In this document: positions 43,264-55,800 of the stretch, one piece after another
Position numbering within the stretch: position 1 is the first letter of the stretch
How the letters are laid out: each line of letters begins with the position of its first letter
Assembly: GCA_000711775.1 (NCBI GenBank)
Contig: ARYC01000253.1
Location: 107,931-171,930, forward strand
From: Oxytricha trifallax
Taxonomy: Eukaryota > Ciliophora > Spirotrichea > Sporadotrichida > Oxytrichidae
Direction of reading: 5' to 3'
Length of the DNA stretch: 64,000 bases
Translations under genes and position numbers: made by a program
Notes under the pieces: model-generated
What the model was told of the DNA's origin: nothing
Databases searched by the model: none
Seen by the model: only the letters and a program-made list of their open reading frames with translations

Positions 43264-45095
43264 ATGGAATCCTTGAAGCAAATAAACTTATTCTCTTATG
43301 TAATGAAAACCAAAAAAGGGATGCTTTAGATGGAACTATTTCCATATCTCGAATCTCTTGATTTTTTATGATAAAAATTTATAAAATTTTAAAAGATTTC
43401 AAGAGCATGCTATATCTTAATAAAGCTACCAATAATTTAATAAAAGAGCATTTCACCCATAACTTTCATGCCTTGAATTTCAATATATATTTTTAATGCA
43501 TAAAATGCAAGTTATTATTAATTTTTCTTGAAACAGCTCATATCAATGCACTGGCGAATACCTATTGAAATTTTGGATAAATATAAGGATTTAGAAGAGT
43601 TACAAGAATCTTAAGAATTAATGCTTTGAAAAGGTTGCAAGTTCACCTATGTTAAATTTAATAAATAAATTCGCAGATTTGAGTATTTTAATAGATCTTA
43701 CAATATTAATTCATTGGTTTAAATGGGTATTTTGTTCAATTTTAATTTTAATATACAATACCTTGCATATGCAGGATAAAATTTCAAATATCGCTAGGGT
43801 ACTATATTTTACAAATTAATAAAACCTGTACGAGGAGGAACTTTTAAGAAATAAATAATTCATCTCGTCTATGATAATTAAGTTAGGTGTTGGCTTAATA
43901 CTGAAAAGGTTAGACCTGGAAAATACCAAGTTTTTTTATTATTTATAATAAATATTAAGATTTTTTGTGGGGTTAGTTGAGATGAAAAAGGTAAAAGTAA
44001 CTTAAATATTTTTATGTTATAAATCTTCTCATTCTCGTGATTAATGAAATTTTCAAATATATTTTTATATATAAATATATATTTGCAGATAAGTTAACAT
44101 ACCAAAATATCTCCATAAATTCCCCCCACCTCAAAATGCTATTTTTAGATATAATAAATAAAGTTAGCATACTTCACGGAATAAATCCATAGTCAAATTT
44201 TATTGAGGCTGTTATTATCATACCAAAATTTAATAAAATTCTCTTTTATATATTATTTATCATAATCGAGATAATATTGCCAGATTATTCTGAGAGGGTC
44301 ATTTTGAAAGAAAGCTTCATTAAGGAAACTGTTTTTAATAAAATGCCTAGAAACGAAATAATAATAATAATATTAATAATAATATTTAAGATAATACTTA
44401 AAAGAGATTTAAAATTTTGTTAATATTAAAATACTCATGGGGGAAGTTTTTGGTTCCAAAATTTTTTATGCATTCAAGGGGGAAATTTCCTGTCCCAAAA
44501 AGGTAATTTCCTGCCTCTTCGGAATTTTCCTGCTTCATACATAGAAATATGTAATTTTTATAATTTTCTAAGAATCTTTATTATCAATTATGTAAGAATT
44601 ATTTATAATCTATTATTAGATATTATTTCTACCTTGATAATGAATTAAAATATTAAGGAGAATCATATTTATTACTTATCAAAAACAATTATTATACCAT
44701 TGTCTTTTATATATAATTTGATAAAAATTAATAATATTCCTTGAAAATAATATATATATATATATCAATATAAGTTATTTAGTTAATGGTAAAGGTAATT
44801 GAAATTAAAATTTATATGTTTCTAATATTTTTATTTCCAAACAATATAAAATTAAATGTTTGGGGTAGGAAACTTCCGTAGACGATGAAAAACTGGGCGG
44901 GCGCAGGAAACTTCCTCCCCTAAATACTCTATATAATAATTTAAAATGTTAATAAAATAGTAAGGACTCCTCTTATATAAATAGATTTGCCATAACTATA
45001 CTTTGATAATTACGAAATTAAGGTTTATTTTGAAAACCCTACTGAAAGATATGTTTATCATTGGTTTCTAGAAGGAATTATGAAAATAAATTTTA
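43264..45095 (+). pseudogene. Unknown family copy H3, with in-frame TGA
   Basis: Pieces match H1 in order: MESLKQINLFSYVMKTKKGM, MELFPYLESL, MLYLNKATNNLIKEHF, SMHWRIPIEILDKYKDL, then KGCKFTYVKFNKQIRRF, GTFKKQIIHLVYDNQVRCWL, EKVRPGKYQV, VSILHGINPQSNFIEA, IIEIILPDYSERV, KMPRNEI, YFDNYEIKVYFENP and YHWFLEGIM. Where H1 reads ATG CTT TTG AAA, H3 reads ATG CTT TGA AAA (TGA at 43627-43629) with no length change, so a stop interrupts the conserved block. The last exon of H1 is not recognisable. A 485-bp transposon-like element lies in one IES. It is probably a decaying copy. Confidence 0.6.
44437..44921. mobile_element. MITE-like element with 8-bp duplication
   Basis: Imperfect inverted ends (ATGGGGGAAGTTTTTGG at left; AGGAAACTTCCTCCCCT at right) are flanked by AAATACTC at 44429-44436 and 44922-44929. 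Subterminal GGAAATTTCCTG-like motifs repeat on both sides. There is no ORF. The 8-bp duplication would fit a hAT-type element, but the assignment is an inference. Confidence 0.6.
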
Positions 45096-46140
45096 ATCGA
45101 TAAATAAAAAATTAAATAAATAAAAATAAACAATAATTATAATATCAAAGAATTATCAAGATATGTTGAGGAACAAATTCTTCATTTAGTTCATCAAAAA
45201 TCAAATAATCTATTAAAAAAAAATGTTTATCAAACTTTTCTAATAGTTAGTAAAGCCCTTAAAACGGCTCTAGATTAATGAGAATAAATGAATTGAAAAA
45301 TCTTTCCCAAAAGACCCTTAATTCAAAGATGTTTATTTATAAAAGTGTAAGTTATGTAATTACAATGATATTTATTACACAGCATATCTGTTATTTTTCA
45401 AAACGATTTGTATTAAACATTTTATATTTGTTTTTTTATTTTTTCTTAATGGTTATTGAACCAATCAAAGATTTTTCAAAATATGAGGATAAAACTCAAT
45501 TCTAATTTTAATTATGTGATTTAAATTTTGAGAAATCTTAATAAGGGTATAAAAAATTAATTTTAAATTATTGCATAACTTTCTTTTTAAGTGATAGTTT
45601 AAGTTAAACAAATATAAAATAAAAGGTATATAACTTTATGAAATCCAATATATATATACATTAAAAAATAATGAGGCTAAAGTTTTTCAATTAGACTCAT
45701 AGAAGATAACTCAGTTGATTTATGAAAGAAAAAAATATAGTATTGAAAAGTTTTAAAGCAATTATTATTATAGATTTAATCACAATTATTCATGATTGAA
45801 AGTAAAATGTTTTCTATTTTATAAATAAAAATTTGAAATTACTTTATTTTTCAGAAGAAAATAAGTAAAGAGAATCTCCAAATAATTATGAATTAAATAT
45901 TTTAAATGTTAAAAATAAATATTAAGAAAATTAAAAATAAGGTTCTTAAAATAAAAATAAAATTTAGATCTCATTAAAAATGTTAAAGAATTTAATTTTA
46001 TGTTAATTCACGAATTTTAAAGATAACTATATTCATAAGAAGTGAGGGAAAATTATTTAAATATATAGTAAGGACAACAAATATTTATACAACATATAAT
46101 CACTTTAAGTTTACATACTTATTATAATTTATATATTTAA
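45096..46140. other. AT-rich region, possibly H3 remnant
   Basis: No convincing coding piece. Short open stretches near 45170-45500 have IES-like composition and no match to H1. Confidence 0.55.
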
Positions 46141-47027
46141 ATGGAAGAAATCAATCAACAATTGGCTTCTTAAGTCAGCGCAAATTCCCCTTAAATCGCT
46201 TAAAATGAGCTCATCTCACAGGGAAACTCCCAAAACCCTAATTAAAATGCTTAGATTTAATAAATTAATAACTAAAGCATAATGAACAACAGAAGAAGAA
46301 GTGATTTTCAAAACAACTAGTCTCATTCACGTAGTAGTAATAATAGCGATAGTAACAATAACACATTTGTGAGCGGGAACAATAATTCTATCATTGCAAA
46401 TCAGAATAGTTTTATGCAGAGAAGTGGCATGAAATAAAGAATTGACTTGACGCCTGCCTAGATTGATATATCTTCTTCTAGGGATCACCCTAGGTAACAC
46501 CATTAGAAATCAATAAAAATGAAAAATTTGGTAAATTTCTATCTAGTGTATTTCATTTTACACACTATTACCAGTCGACTGAAAATCATTAGTATCACAC
46601 TATAAACAATTAAAACGACAGAGATGACAGACCTCTAAGACTCCCCGATAGAAGTGAGAACGCAAATCTCTCTGATTAATAAATTTTCAGAAATTAACCT
46701 CGCCAGACTGATGAAGAATTGAAGCAACCATCAGACTTTCAATTGAATTTAGGTTAGTAGTAGGCAGTATAAAATCAGTCAGTAGTTTAAGAGCTGAGTG
46801 AGGAGGAATACGAAGATGAGAAGTAGGAGTATTAAAGATATCAAATGAAATAGGCCATGGAGTTTAATGGGTTCAGAGATGAAATGAGCGAGGATTCTAG
46901 TTTTATCATGGAAGATAGTGAACAGTATAAAAATCAATATTATTACCTCAACCGTACTGATAGAGATGAATTCGAAGAAAAAATGCAAAATTCTACTTTT
47001 AAATTTAATGTTTATTAGGGGGGGTGA
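46141..47027 (+). CDS. Gln/Asn/Ser-rich low-complexity protein
   Basis: ATG at 46141 begins MEEINQQLASQVSANSPQIA, followed by an Asn/Ser/Arg-rich part (MNNRRRSDFQNNQSHSRSSN). A GT..AG intron (46531-46574, 44 nt) is well supported: upstream SIKMKNL, downstream STENHQYHTINNQNDRDDRP in the only open frame. The second exon is acidic (QELSEEEYEDEKQEYQRYQM; GFRDEMSEDSSFIMEDSEQY) and ends FNVYQGG at TGA 47025-47027. There is no known domain and it is predicted to be largely disordered. No IES is needed for its frame, so it is a single MDS as far as I can see. The last Gly pair lies in a run of G (47018-47024), so the end could be affected by a homopolymer error. Confidence 0.75.
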
Positions 47028-47225
47028 AATTATACTTAAGAAATTTTATTATAAATTTTTGGTGGTTGTAAAATCTTATATAATTTAAAAGAATAAAATT
47101 CAGATCCAATCAAACAATCAGACTTAATCATAAACCTCAGAACAATTTTTGAAAATTTCAGATAAAAAAAGGAGTTTTAAAATGGAAAAATAAAAATTCC
47201 TTTCGCTTCAAACTATGGTTAATTT

Positions 47226-49640
47226 ATGGAAAATACCTTCCAATTATTCAACACACAGAATGATAGTGAGATAGATAAATCTATTGAGATTCTATAGCAA
47301 TTTTATGAATTCATGATTGTTCTTGAGAAAATATTCTATCCAGAGATATACGTAATATACTTCAATTTCAAGAGAGAGAACAAACTTATATTCGATAGGA
47401 CCATGCATATCATTGTTTAGATATAATTTAAATTGTATTTTTTAAAGTCTAGAATATTTATCAAAAATATGTAGGCGTTTTTTCAATCAAATAAATACTC
47501 TCATATAATTGCTTATATCTTTAAATCTTATGAATTTTATTTACCAAATTTAATATCATGGTAATGAATAGAATAACTAGGGTTGTATGTATGTTAATTC
47601 GTGGGGAGGAGGATTAACCTGAAAAAGAGGAAATTCACAGAAAATTAGTCACATAGTTAATGCGCGTGTCTATAATACTAAACTGCTTATATGGTCAGAT
47701 AAAATATTTGCTTTATGATAGAAACGTCTCTCCAGCAGATGAAGTGCCTGAATTAATTAGAAAGATTATAAGGAGATAGTATATTATATTTATATGTGTA
47801 CCTTCATAAATAAGTTTTTATACCAACGCAATTATAATTAATAAATATATTTGATAGTATCTAGACTTTAACCCAGTAAATATGGCAGAGCAAAGCTTCG
47901 AAAAGCATTATGAAAGAGTAGGAATAAAATGCTCTTTAATGCAAGAGCTATACAATATCAGCTATTTATTTGAAGATTTTGGCTATAATTTGAAGGATCT
48001 TAAATTTATCAATGAAGTCACTGCCGCACTTATACAAATGATTTACGCATTGATATATATAAATCAAATAATGTATATTAAACCATCATTATATATTGCT
48101 TGAATTTATTAGAACTTACTTTTAATATTAATTTGATAAGACATCACGGTAACTATTCAAATATAACCTACCTCGCACTCTCCCTAGTTGAAAATTGTAT
48201 ACTAAAAGGCTTTAAAAACTTCGCAAATAATTTACTTGATAACCCACCAGAAAACACTTAAAAATTCATGTATGAAGTTGACATAAAAATTAGTGCACAT
48301 AAGATACTAGAAATACAAAATTTAGTCAAGAAAATTGGCGTTACAGATGGCTATCTGCAAGAAAATCTTATTGCATAATATTAATAATAAATAAAAATAA
48401 ATATATACATTTAGATGAAATTCAAAAATCAATATAATTTGCTAATAATCACTATAGGGAGAAAGTAAAAAATTATTAATTTCATGAGGATGGTAAAATA
48501 TAAAAAGAAAGACAATAAAAACATAAAATTATGCTAGATTATCAACATAGAATTTACTAATTTAAAAAATTTATATTAAAATTGATATATTTTTGTATTT
48601 TTATAATAAAAAGTGACCATAATTTATTTTGAATTAGTATCTGTATATAAGACATAGTAAGCATTTTAGACCCAAAAGGAGAGGTTTAAGTGATTGATTA
48701 TGAATAATTAAGACATTAAGAATACTTAGAGAAAGATATAGCAAAAATAGAAATTTTAATCGAATAAATTAAGCTATATTAATTTGTTTAAAAATATTTA
48801 GCAAAAAAACTGTAAACTATAATTTTTTAAAAAAAATTATAAGATTTATAATAAAGAGAAGATTTTGGAGGTCAAATCTAAATTTAACTTTCCTATAAAA
48901 ATTTTACATAATAATTAAAATTGAATAACAGTCGTTTTTAACTTAAAATTACAGCATTTAATAAAATAAATTTGATAGAAATTTATTTCCACTTGTATAT
49001 ATTATTCTAGGATACTGTAGTTTCTTAAGCATTAACACATAATTAATTCTTGGATAAATTGGAGAATGATTAAAACTTTCAGGAATAAATGAAAAACCAA
49101 ATGCTAGACACTTCAATTTATAAATAAAATTAAATATCATAAAAATTTCTTAAATTATTATTCTCAATGAGACTAAATGAAGACAAAGACAAGCTTTCAA
49201 GTGAAACAGAGATCAGAAGTAAACTCAATGAATTATCAAATTTCTTTAATATTGATAAGAAATCAGTAGGTGAGTAAATGGAAGTATTCTATGAGTATGT
49301 AATTGAGTTGTATAACAGAGATTTTGAGAATAAGTGTTTGGATTTTAAGTTATAATAAATTGCTTTTCTATTATGGTAATTGAAATGTTTGGTTTTAAAA
49401 AGTGTTTGATAGATAGGAGAGAGCTCGTCGGTTATATGCACAGATTTTTAATAGGATCTGTTAGGAAAGTAAGAGCGTTTAGTATGAGTCTGCGATTAGT
49501 CACTATGATTGAGAAATTCTTTGAATTCTTAAAAGATAACAAATATGAGTCTATTGGTAAACTTGTTAAAATAAGGACTGCTTTCGGGCATTGTTGGGAG
49601 CATCTAACCAAGAAATTTAACAAAACCCTATTACATTAGA
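47226..49640 (+). CDS. Uncharacterised helical protein gene (possibly two genes)
   Basis: MDSs in order: MENTFQLFNTQNDSEIDKSI, LEKIFYPEIYVIYFNFKREN, then after pointer ATATCAT MNRITRVVCMLIRGEEDQPE, RKLVTQLMRVSIILNCLYGQ, then FNPVNMAEQSFEKHYERVGI, CSLMQELYNISYLFEDFGYN, then HGNYSNITYLALSLVENCIL, NPPENTQKFMYEVDIKI. After further AT-rich gaps: GEVQVIDYEQLRHQEYLEKD (about 48670), LNEDKDKLSSETEIRSKLNE (about 49170) and FGFKKCLIDRRELVGYMHRF, RAFSMSLRLVTMIEKFFEFL, ending near FNKTLLH (about 49640). The content is strongly helical, like armadillo or similar scaffold proteins, but I do not recognise a family. The parts before and after about 48400 may be separate genes. Confidence 0.5.
47407..47552. 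other. IES, pointer ATATCAT
   Basis: ATATCAT occurs at 47407-47413 and 47553-47559. Excision joins FDRTMHI to MVMNRITRVV in frame. Confidence 0.8.
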
Positions 49641-49679
49641 ATTATACTTAATTAGTTTTTAGAAAATTCTAAATAAAAA

Positions 49680-51406
49680 ATGTTTTTTTTTTCTTCTAAA
49701 TTTGAGAGCGATCCAAATTTACAAGCAAGTCAAGAATTTAACGATGCTTACTTTACCTTTGATTTAACTTATAAGTCCCTATAAAAAATGGTGTTTCATT
49801 ATAGAGGGGAGAGACTATCCACTATGCTCAACGATAAATAAGAGAGAACAGAAATGCAAAATTAGGCCAAAAGATACATGTAAAATCCACTATATAGAAA
49901 ATCAGTAAGCCAGCTTATTAAGTCAGTAACTCATGATTATTTAATGAGAAACCAAGAAAACATAAAGAAGTTTCAAGGATATTTAGAAGATCAACTGATA
50001 CAAGTCTTTGGTTTAGATAAAGACAAGCTAAAGTCTAATTTGTATGGACTGACTGGTTGTGGGCTTTAGTTTAGGGATTCCAGCATTAAAATTATGATCA
50101 GGATGAATCAAGTTGTCAAGACAACAGCTCCACTATAATAAAATAAGTTTTCTAATCGATGTTTTAGATTTCATTTTTAATTTCTTTGGCCAAACAAGCA
50201 TTGGAAAGAAAAGAGTATCCACTTTTAGTTCCTACCTCCCCTTGGAAATTACAAATATGCTATGTACATGAAGACAGATATCTCTACCTCTAATTAGTAG
50301 AAAATGATGTTTCCCCAGAGTATAACGGATTAGTTTTCAAAGTCAAATTTGAACACATGGAAGTGCGCAGGGAAGCTAGACTAGCTAGTTTACTAAAAAG
50401 ATACTTTGATTTTGATTCAGGAAGGCTCAGGAAAGTTGCTGTGGTCTGGATTTTGTTTTTGAAATTAAACTGTCTAACTGGGAAGAAATATGGCTATCCA
50501 TCATCTATGGCATAAAGCATAATCAAAATAAATTTCAAATTTTAATATTTGAATTTTCAATTTTACTTATTGATGCTGATAAATTAAGGACAGATGTTTT
50601 ACATTTTACCAAACTTGTAACGAGCTGTAACTGAAGAAGAAAAAATTAAAGTGGAAGAATATACATAATTAGAGAAAATGACAGAGTCTGAACGAAAGTT
50701 TATTAACAATCTTTTATGCGAAAGGACCTTAAATTAACGAGGAGATAATGCTAAAAATTTTAAAGTAGATCAAATTTGTTTAATCTTTTTTCCTTACAAT
50801 TTTTATCTATAATTATGACTAATGAAACTTAAATTTTAAATTTCTGGTTTGTTTTATATGCATCCTAAAAAATTTAGACATTTTTGAGTAGCAAAAACAG
50901 CTTCAGCACATCAAAGTGTCTTATTTCATGCGATAAAATTTCAATTTAATGCAGGATGAATTAAGAGCACAAAGACATCTTTTAAATATTGGGAAAATGG
51001 ATATTGATCGACTTTTGATACAATTTTTGAAGAATATGGCTGGCAAGTTACCATAGAGAAACACAAAGTTTAGTATCTATTCTGGTATATTCAAAAAGTA
51101 AAGATTTTATATTTATTTTTTTAATTTTATAATTTAAATGTCAGAATCAATCAATTATAGCATAATTTTAATATTTTTTTCTTAAAAGTAAATAAATAAA
51201 AGATTAAGAAGAAGGTAGTTACTATCAATCTAAGATCCGTTTATCAAGCAAATAAATCATGGTTCCATCCTCAAAAACAGAAGGAAATTCAACAAATTAA
51301 TTATAAAAATTAAGGAATTTTTGAGATTCTTATGCAAGGGAAGAAATAAATATTTTATATAAAGTTCAATGAAATAAAGTGTAAATATTATATTAAGTAT
51401 GGCTGA
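49680..51406 (+). CDS. TUTase/non-canonical poly(A) polymerase-like protein, catalytic Asp lost
   Basis: ATG at 49680 (MFFFSSKFESDPNLQASQEF). The nucleotidyltransferase core reads GLTGCGLQFRDSSIKIMI, aligning to the family's G-S..G..SDIDI signature, but both metal-binding Asp positions are Ser and Lys. After an IES near 50130-50185: VPTSPWKLQICYVHE, VKFEHMEVRREARLASLLKR, YFDFDSGRLRKVAVVWILFL and LNCLTGKKYGYPSSMAQSI, the typical central domain. Later pieces have GQMFYILPNLQ (PAP-associated domain; families show LPxLQ), LLIQFLKNMAGKL and a basic end, TGA at 51404-51406. In eukaryotes such proteins add U or A tails to RNA; Asp loss, as in the inactive module of ZCCHC-type TUTases, suggests a scaffold or RNA-binding role (inference). 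Confidence 0.65.
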
Positions 51407-51898
51407 ATACTTATTGTTGATAATAAAAACCAAAAGATCTGATCAATATATTTTTATATAAATACAAGCATTAAAAAAAATTATCCTAATATTTGGTAAA
51501 TAATTATTAAAAATTTAATTTAAAAAACAACAACTTTATTATATAGTAAATTTGATTTTTATTTGCAATAGTAAACATTGATATTCTTAATTCAAATTAT
51601 AATTTATTTTATTTTCCTGGATATTACATATAACTAAATAGTTTTTGAATCATGTGAATATTGTTAGAATTATGTTTATTTTAAGAAAAAAACATATTAA
51701 ATTTGGATTTAGGGAGACATAGCCAAAATTGTATATATTATTAACAGATGATGTGCTTTTAGTTATAAGATAAAAACTTTATCATTTTAAATTGCCATTA
51801 TAATTATTTTTAATTGTATATTTTTGAGAATAAATCTAAAATCACTGTGCAATCTTATTATAAATCATTCATCTTAATCTATTTTTAAAAGGGTTTCA
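51407..51898. other. AT-rich spacer
   Basis: No coding piece or repeat recognised. Confidence 0.6.
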
Positions 51899-52150
51899 AT
51901 GCAGGAAATAAAATCATATCAAGAGTAAATTATCATTAAGGAAGAGCAGAGAAAGCTTTAAGATTTAGAGTTTAATAGCGAAGATGATGATGAGGATCGA
52001 GACTTCTATGATGATGAAGACGATGATGAGAATTAGTAGAATACATAACAAAATTAACAGCTCAAACATGAAGTAAACCAGTAAAGAAATTAGGAAAATA
52101 AGACTGATTCAGAAGATCATAGTTAAGCGGAGTAAAATAAGAGTAAATTA
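51899..52150 (+). CDS. Short acidic Gln/Asp/Glu-rich ORF
   Basis: ATG at 51899 reads MQEIKSYQEQIIIKEEQRKL, FNSEDDDEDRDFYDDEDDDE, then Gln/Asn-rich sequence to about AEQNKSKLIYYES. The in-frame TGA lies only at about 52285, in AT-rich DNA, so the coding end is uncertain. It may be a small gene or the first MDS of the long Gln-rich gene that starts at 52755. No domain recognised. Confidence 0.5.
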
Positions 52151-52754
52151 ATTTATTATGAAAGTATTATTTTTTAGTGGTGTAATTTATAAATAGGAAA
52201 GAATATTATTTTAATGTAAAAATATAAGGAAAACAAGTAATTTGTCAATAAAACTCCCTAAAATTAAAAATATTATTAAAATTGAATTCTTTAATTTTTA
52301 GCCAATAATTTTATTTTAATTTCTCTCTTATATTGATAAAATTAATGACTAAATATTAATTTTAAGAATATTTTATTAAATTATAGAAGACAAGTGTCAG
52401 CTTTTACAAATATATTCGAATAAATTAATGCCTATTTGTTTTATTCATAATCTTAACTATTGACATTTACATTTATTTATTTCTTCAATAATTCTATTTT
52501 ATCGATAGAATTTTATATATAAATTATTAAAGAGTTGAAACAGACAAGCATCTTAACAAAATCAGAATAAAGATTAGAATCAATTTCTTAATTAATTTAT
52601 ATAATAATTTTTTACTAATTTTCTTAAAGATATAAAATTTCTTAAAGAAAATTCTTGTTAAATTTATATTTCCTTCCCATCAGATATATTTAAAATTTGT
52701 GAAGAACTAGAATATAAATTTAAATTTATAGAGTGAATTAACTTAAATTAAAAT
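52151..52754. other. AT-rich spacer or long IES
   Basis: Extremely AT-rich; nothing recognised. It would be an IES if the ORFs on either side belong to one gene. Confidence 0.5.
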
Positions 52755-55700
52755 ATGATGATGAAGAACAATATCAATTCCACCCAATAAATTGCATCCT
52801 CAAAAAGTGCTTTAAATCTGCACGCTTAAACCCAAGGTAAATCACAGAATGCCAACGTAAACCCAAATTAATTATAAAATACTGTTCAGCCACAAAACGT
52901 GTAAATTACTCTGACTTCGCTTGGTGTTTCTACTAATCACATCAAAATTAATAGTGGACATACACCTCAATCAACTACTTCCCAATAGATGCTACAAAAT
53001 CAAAACAATTTGATGGGCAGTAATCCATAACTTTTACCCCAAAACCCCTGCACTCAAAAAGCTAAGACTTCCACAGGGTACTCAAGCATTACTAGCTAAT
53101 CAAAGAAGCAAATCTAGCCAAAAAATGGTCTTTCCACATATAATAGCATTAAAAACCTGCACAATGAAGTCAAGAATTTATTTGAAAATAGCAATCCTAA
53201 TTCAAATAATGCATAATAGCAGTAAATTCAAAATAATAGTCAATAAAACCAAAAGATAAACAGTAATCCATCTTAAAGTAAGAATCAAACTGGTGTCAGC
53301 AGAACTACTGCCAATCATTAATATTCTCATAGTAGTTTGTCACATAATAGCTAGACATAACAATAGCAACAATAGTAGTAGTAGTAGTAGTAGTAGAAAT
53401 TACAAATTTAAACTCAGTAGCAATATACCATGAGTGATGTAGAAGTGTCTCAATAATATCCCAATTCAAGATCTAATCATAGTAAACAAAAATTAACTTT
53501 TAAAAATTTGAGTAAATTTTCTCAGAAACCTATATACATATATTAATTATTTCTAAATCACATGATAATTACAGATTAATCTTAACAATAACAGTAGCCA
53601 AAACCCTAGCAGTAAAATTCAACGTATATCCATTTTGGCAAGAAAAACAGCATAAGGCAGAATAGCGACAGCATGAACAATAATAATAATCCAGTATAGT
53701 AATAGCAGATTAATAACTATAACTCCAGTTAGTTTTAGAATCAGGATTATTTGCAATATATTCAAAATTTCACTCTCTAGACATCAGAATTTTATGAATT
53801 TAAAATCTGTAGATTTAAAATAGAATAACCTTTTATAATAGTTGAAGTAATATTTATGATAAATAAAAGAATCTACAAACTTGCAATCGAATAGTTAGCA
53901 TTAAATGAATGAATTGATGAAATCTAGATTGATTGAAAGTAATAATTAGATGTTAAGAGCATAGACCTCCAGTCCTGTTAACAATCTGTAGATATCTCAT
54001 TATGGAAATGAATTTAATAATTGTTATTAATACATCTTATTTTTTAGTATTTGAACATGTCTTTTATTTAGTAAAATGATATGTCAAGCTTGAGAATACA
54101 AACTGGCACTTTCTCACCCAATCTTTAAAGTTAAATAAACAATTAGCAAAACTAATTTATGGGTCCAAGCACCTATAACAACACAACTTTAGGTGCTAAT
54201 GTACATCCACTCTCTACTAAAAATCTTTATCTAAATATTTTCAAATAATATATTTTGTTAGCAAATAAATATTTGGTTTAAAGTAATTTTGTGAAAAATC
54301 ACAACAAAAAGATATCTTATTTTGGCACTAAGGCACCAACTTTTAAGGTTTAAAATTCTATAACGAAATCTCAAAGTAACAAAAATCTCATTAATGATAA
54401 ATTCTAATCACAAGGATTGTAATTAGTTTAAAATTAGTAGATGCTTCAGCCATAAGCCAGTGTTAGCAATTTAATGCTTGCTGGAAATGTATTTTTTTAA
54501 TAAATATTTAGTTTCATCATTTTTAATTTATTGATTTGATAAGGAAATCAAAACAGATCACAGATAAAGATGATAGATTTAATGAATTCATAAGCAAAAA
54601 AGCCCTACGAAAGCAAAGGAAAAAAGAGTTTAATGAATGAATCTTCTTAGTTTATTGGAGTTAATGTAGAGACTCTGCCCTCAAGTATTATCAATAAGGA
54701 TGGTCAGTTAAACCAATATGTCTAGTCAAGGACTGCTATGGATAATTACAGGTAAAGTACAGACCTAAATCTGTATCAGAAACATTCATAAAGTTTGGCA
54801 AATTCAAACGGAAGTCTATCCAGACATTAAGAATATAATGAGGGGACTTTTTGCAGCTTAAAAGACTCTTTGTAGTATGTTGTGAGTGATGAGGCACTTT
54901 TGGCTCATTAATAAGATGTTCATGATTTACATCAATCAATAGAAAAGGATAGCACTTTAAAGAGAAAGAAGTATAGCACAGACATGCTAAAAGTTCAGAC
55001 TACTCCTTTGGGTAAACAGTAGTAAATGAATAATTAAAACAACAGAGTTTTAAGATAGGGAAGCAATTTCAATTAAACCATTTTATAAACTGGAACTAAC
55101 TTATTGTCTCCAAATTCAAATGAGCAATCTACTCTAGCTGGGACTGTTCTGAAAAACAAGACTCAAAAGCTCAATAAAATGCTTAAGACTTTAATTAACG
55201 ACACAAACCCTACCTATAGCCAAATTGCTTTAGTCAGTTCCCCTAAACTGTAAAACTCTCACACTCAAAGCTAAATTTAAATTCAGCCTAATATTAATTC
55301 AATAATCGGAGGCATTTAGTAAGTTCAATAACTAGGTCATACTAACAACAGCAAGATCAGTTAGAGATAAAATAACTAAACTGCCATTTAGTAACAAACT
55401 TCCTCAGCTTTGTCCATTCATGCATAAACTACTAAGAAAGAGACATCGGTTTAATCGAAAACAGCTATTCAAAATTTTAAAAAATAGAGCAAAGGCATGA
55501 AAAATGGGAAAACAATAAATATCTAGAGTTAACTAAAACCTGCTAATCCTCATAAATCTAAGACCATCTCAACCACTATAATAAAAAGAAAGTTATGAAT
55601 TTAGTACTATTAATTTTTTTGTAATTAGAAAGATCAGACCTATCAACATAGGAAAACTCCAGTTGACACATTAAACTATAATACTACTTAGATTCATACT

Positions 55701-55800
55701 TCAAGTCATTAGAATTTACTTTAAAATTCTTAAATGTAAACTCACAGCTAAGGTCACCATCCTATACAGATTAATCTCTATTTTATAATCCCATTTAAAT
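52755..55800 (+). CDS. Long Gln/Asn/Ser-rich protein
   Basis: ATG at 52755 (MMMKNNINSTQQIASSKSAL). The protein is dominated by Gln, Asn, Ser and Thr. It has a run of 13 Gln at 53358-53396, eight of them from a perfect TAG repeat, and further runs near 53570-53720. MDSs or exons follow: MSSLRIQTGTFSPNLQS (about 54070), KISYFGTKAPTFKVQ (about 54310), a long uninterrupted piece from 54540 to 55605 (GVNVETLPSSIINKDGQLNQ, KRKKYSTDMLKVQTTPLGKQ, LSPNSNEQSTLAGTVLKNKT) and a last piece about 55630-55800 (DQTYQHRKTPVDTLNYNTTQ). AT-rich gaps at 53520-53575, 53790-53860, 54010-54060, 54235-54290 and 54490-54540 are IESs or introns whose exact ends I did not fix. No enzyme domain; predicted disordered, possibly prion-like. 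Confidence 0.6.
53373..53396 (+). repeat. TAG trinucleotide repeat encoding polyGln
   Basis: Eight perfect TAG units. Under the ciliate code they extend a run of Gln codons (TAA, CAA, TAG, CAA, CAA and then the eight) to 13 in the protein at 52755-55800. Confidence 0.9.

Noticed and set aside
41764-43629. TGA read as selenocysteine or another amino acid in H2 and H3
   Set aside because: The three TGA replace different residues (Ser, Gly, Leu) against H1 and no such codon interrupts the conserved genes, so decay is simpler.
44751-44766. TATATA tract as a promoter or microsatellite of note
   Set aside because: Such tracts are frequent in AT-rich germline spacers and have no consistent position relative to genes.
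53037-53048. CCCCAAAACCCC in the Gln-rich gene as a TBE end
   Set aside because: It lies in an uninterrupted coding frame (LLPQNPCTQ), with no terminal-repeat sequence next to it and no duplication.
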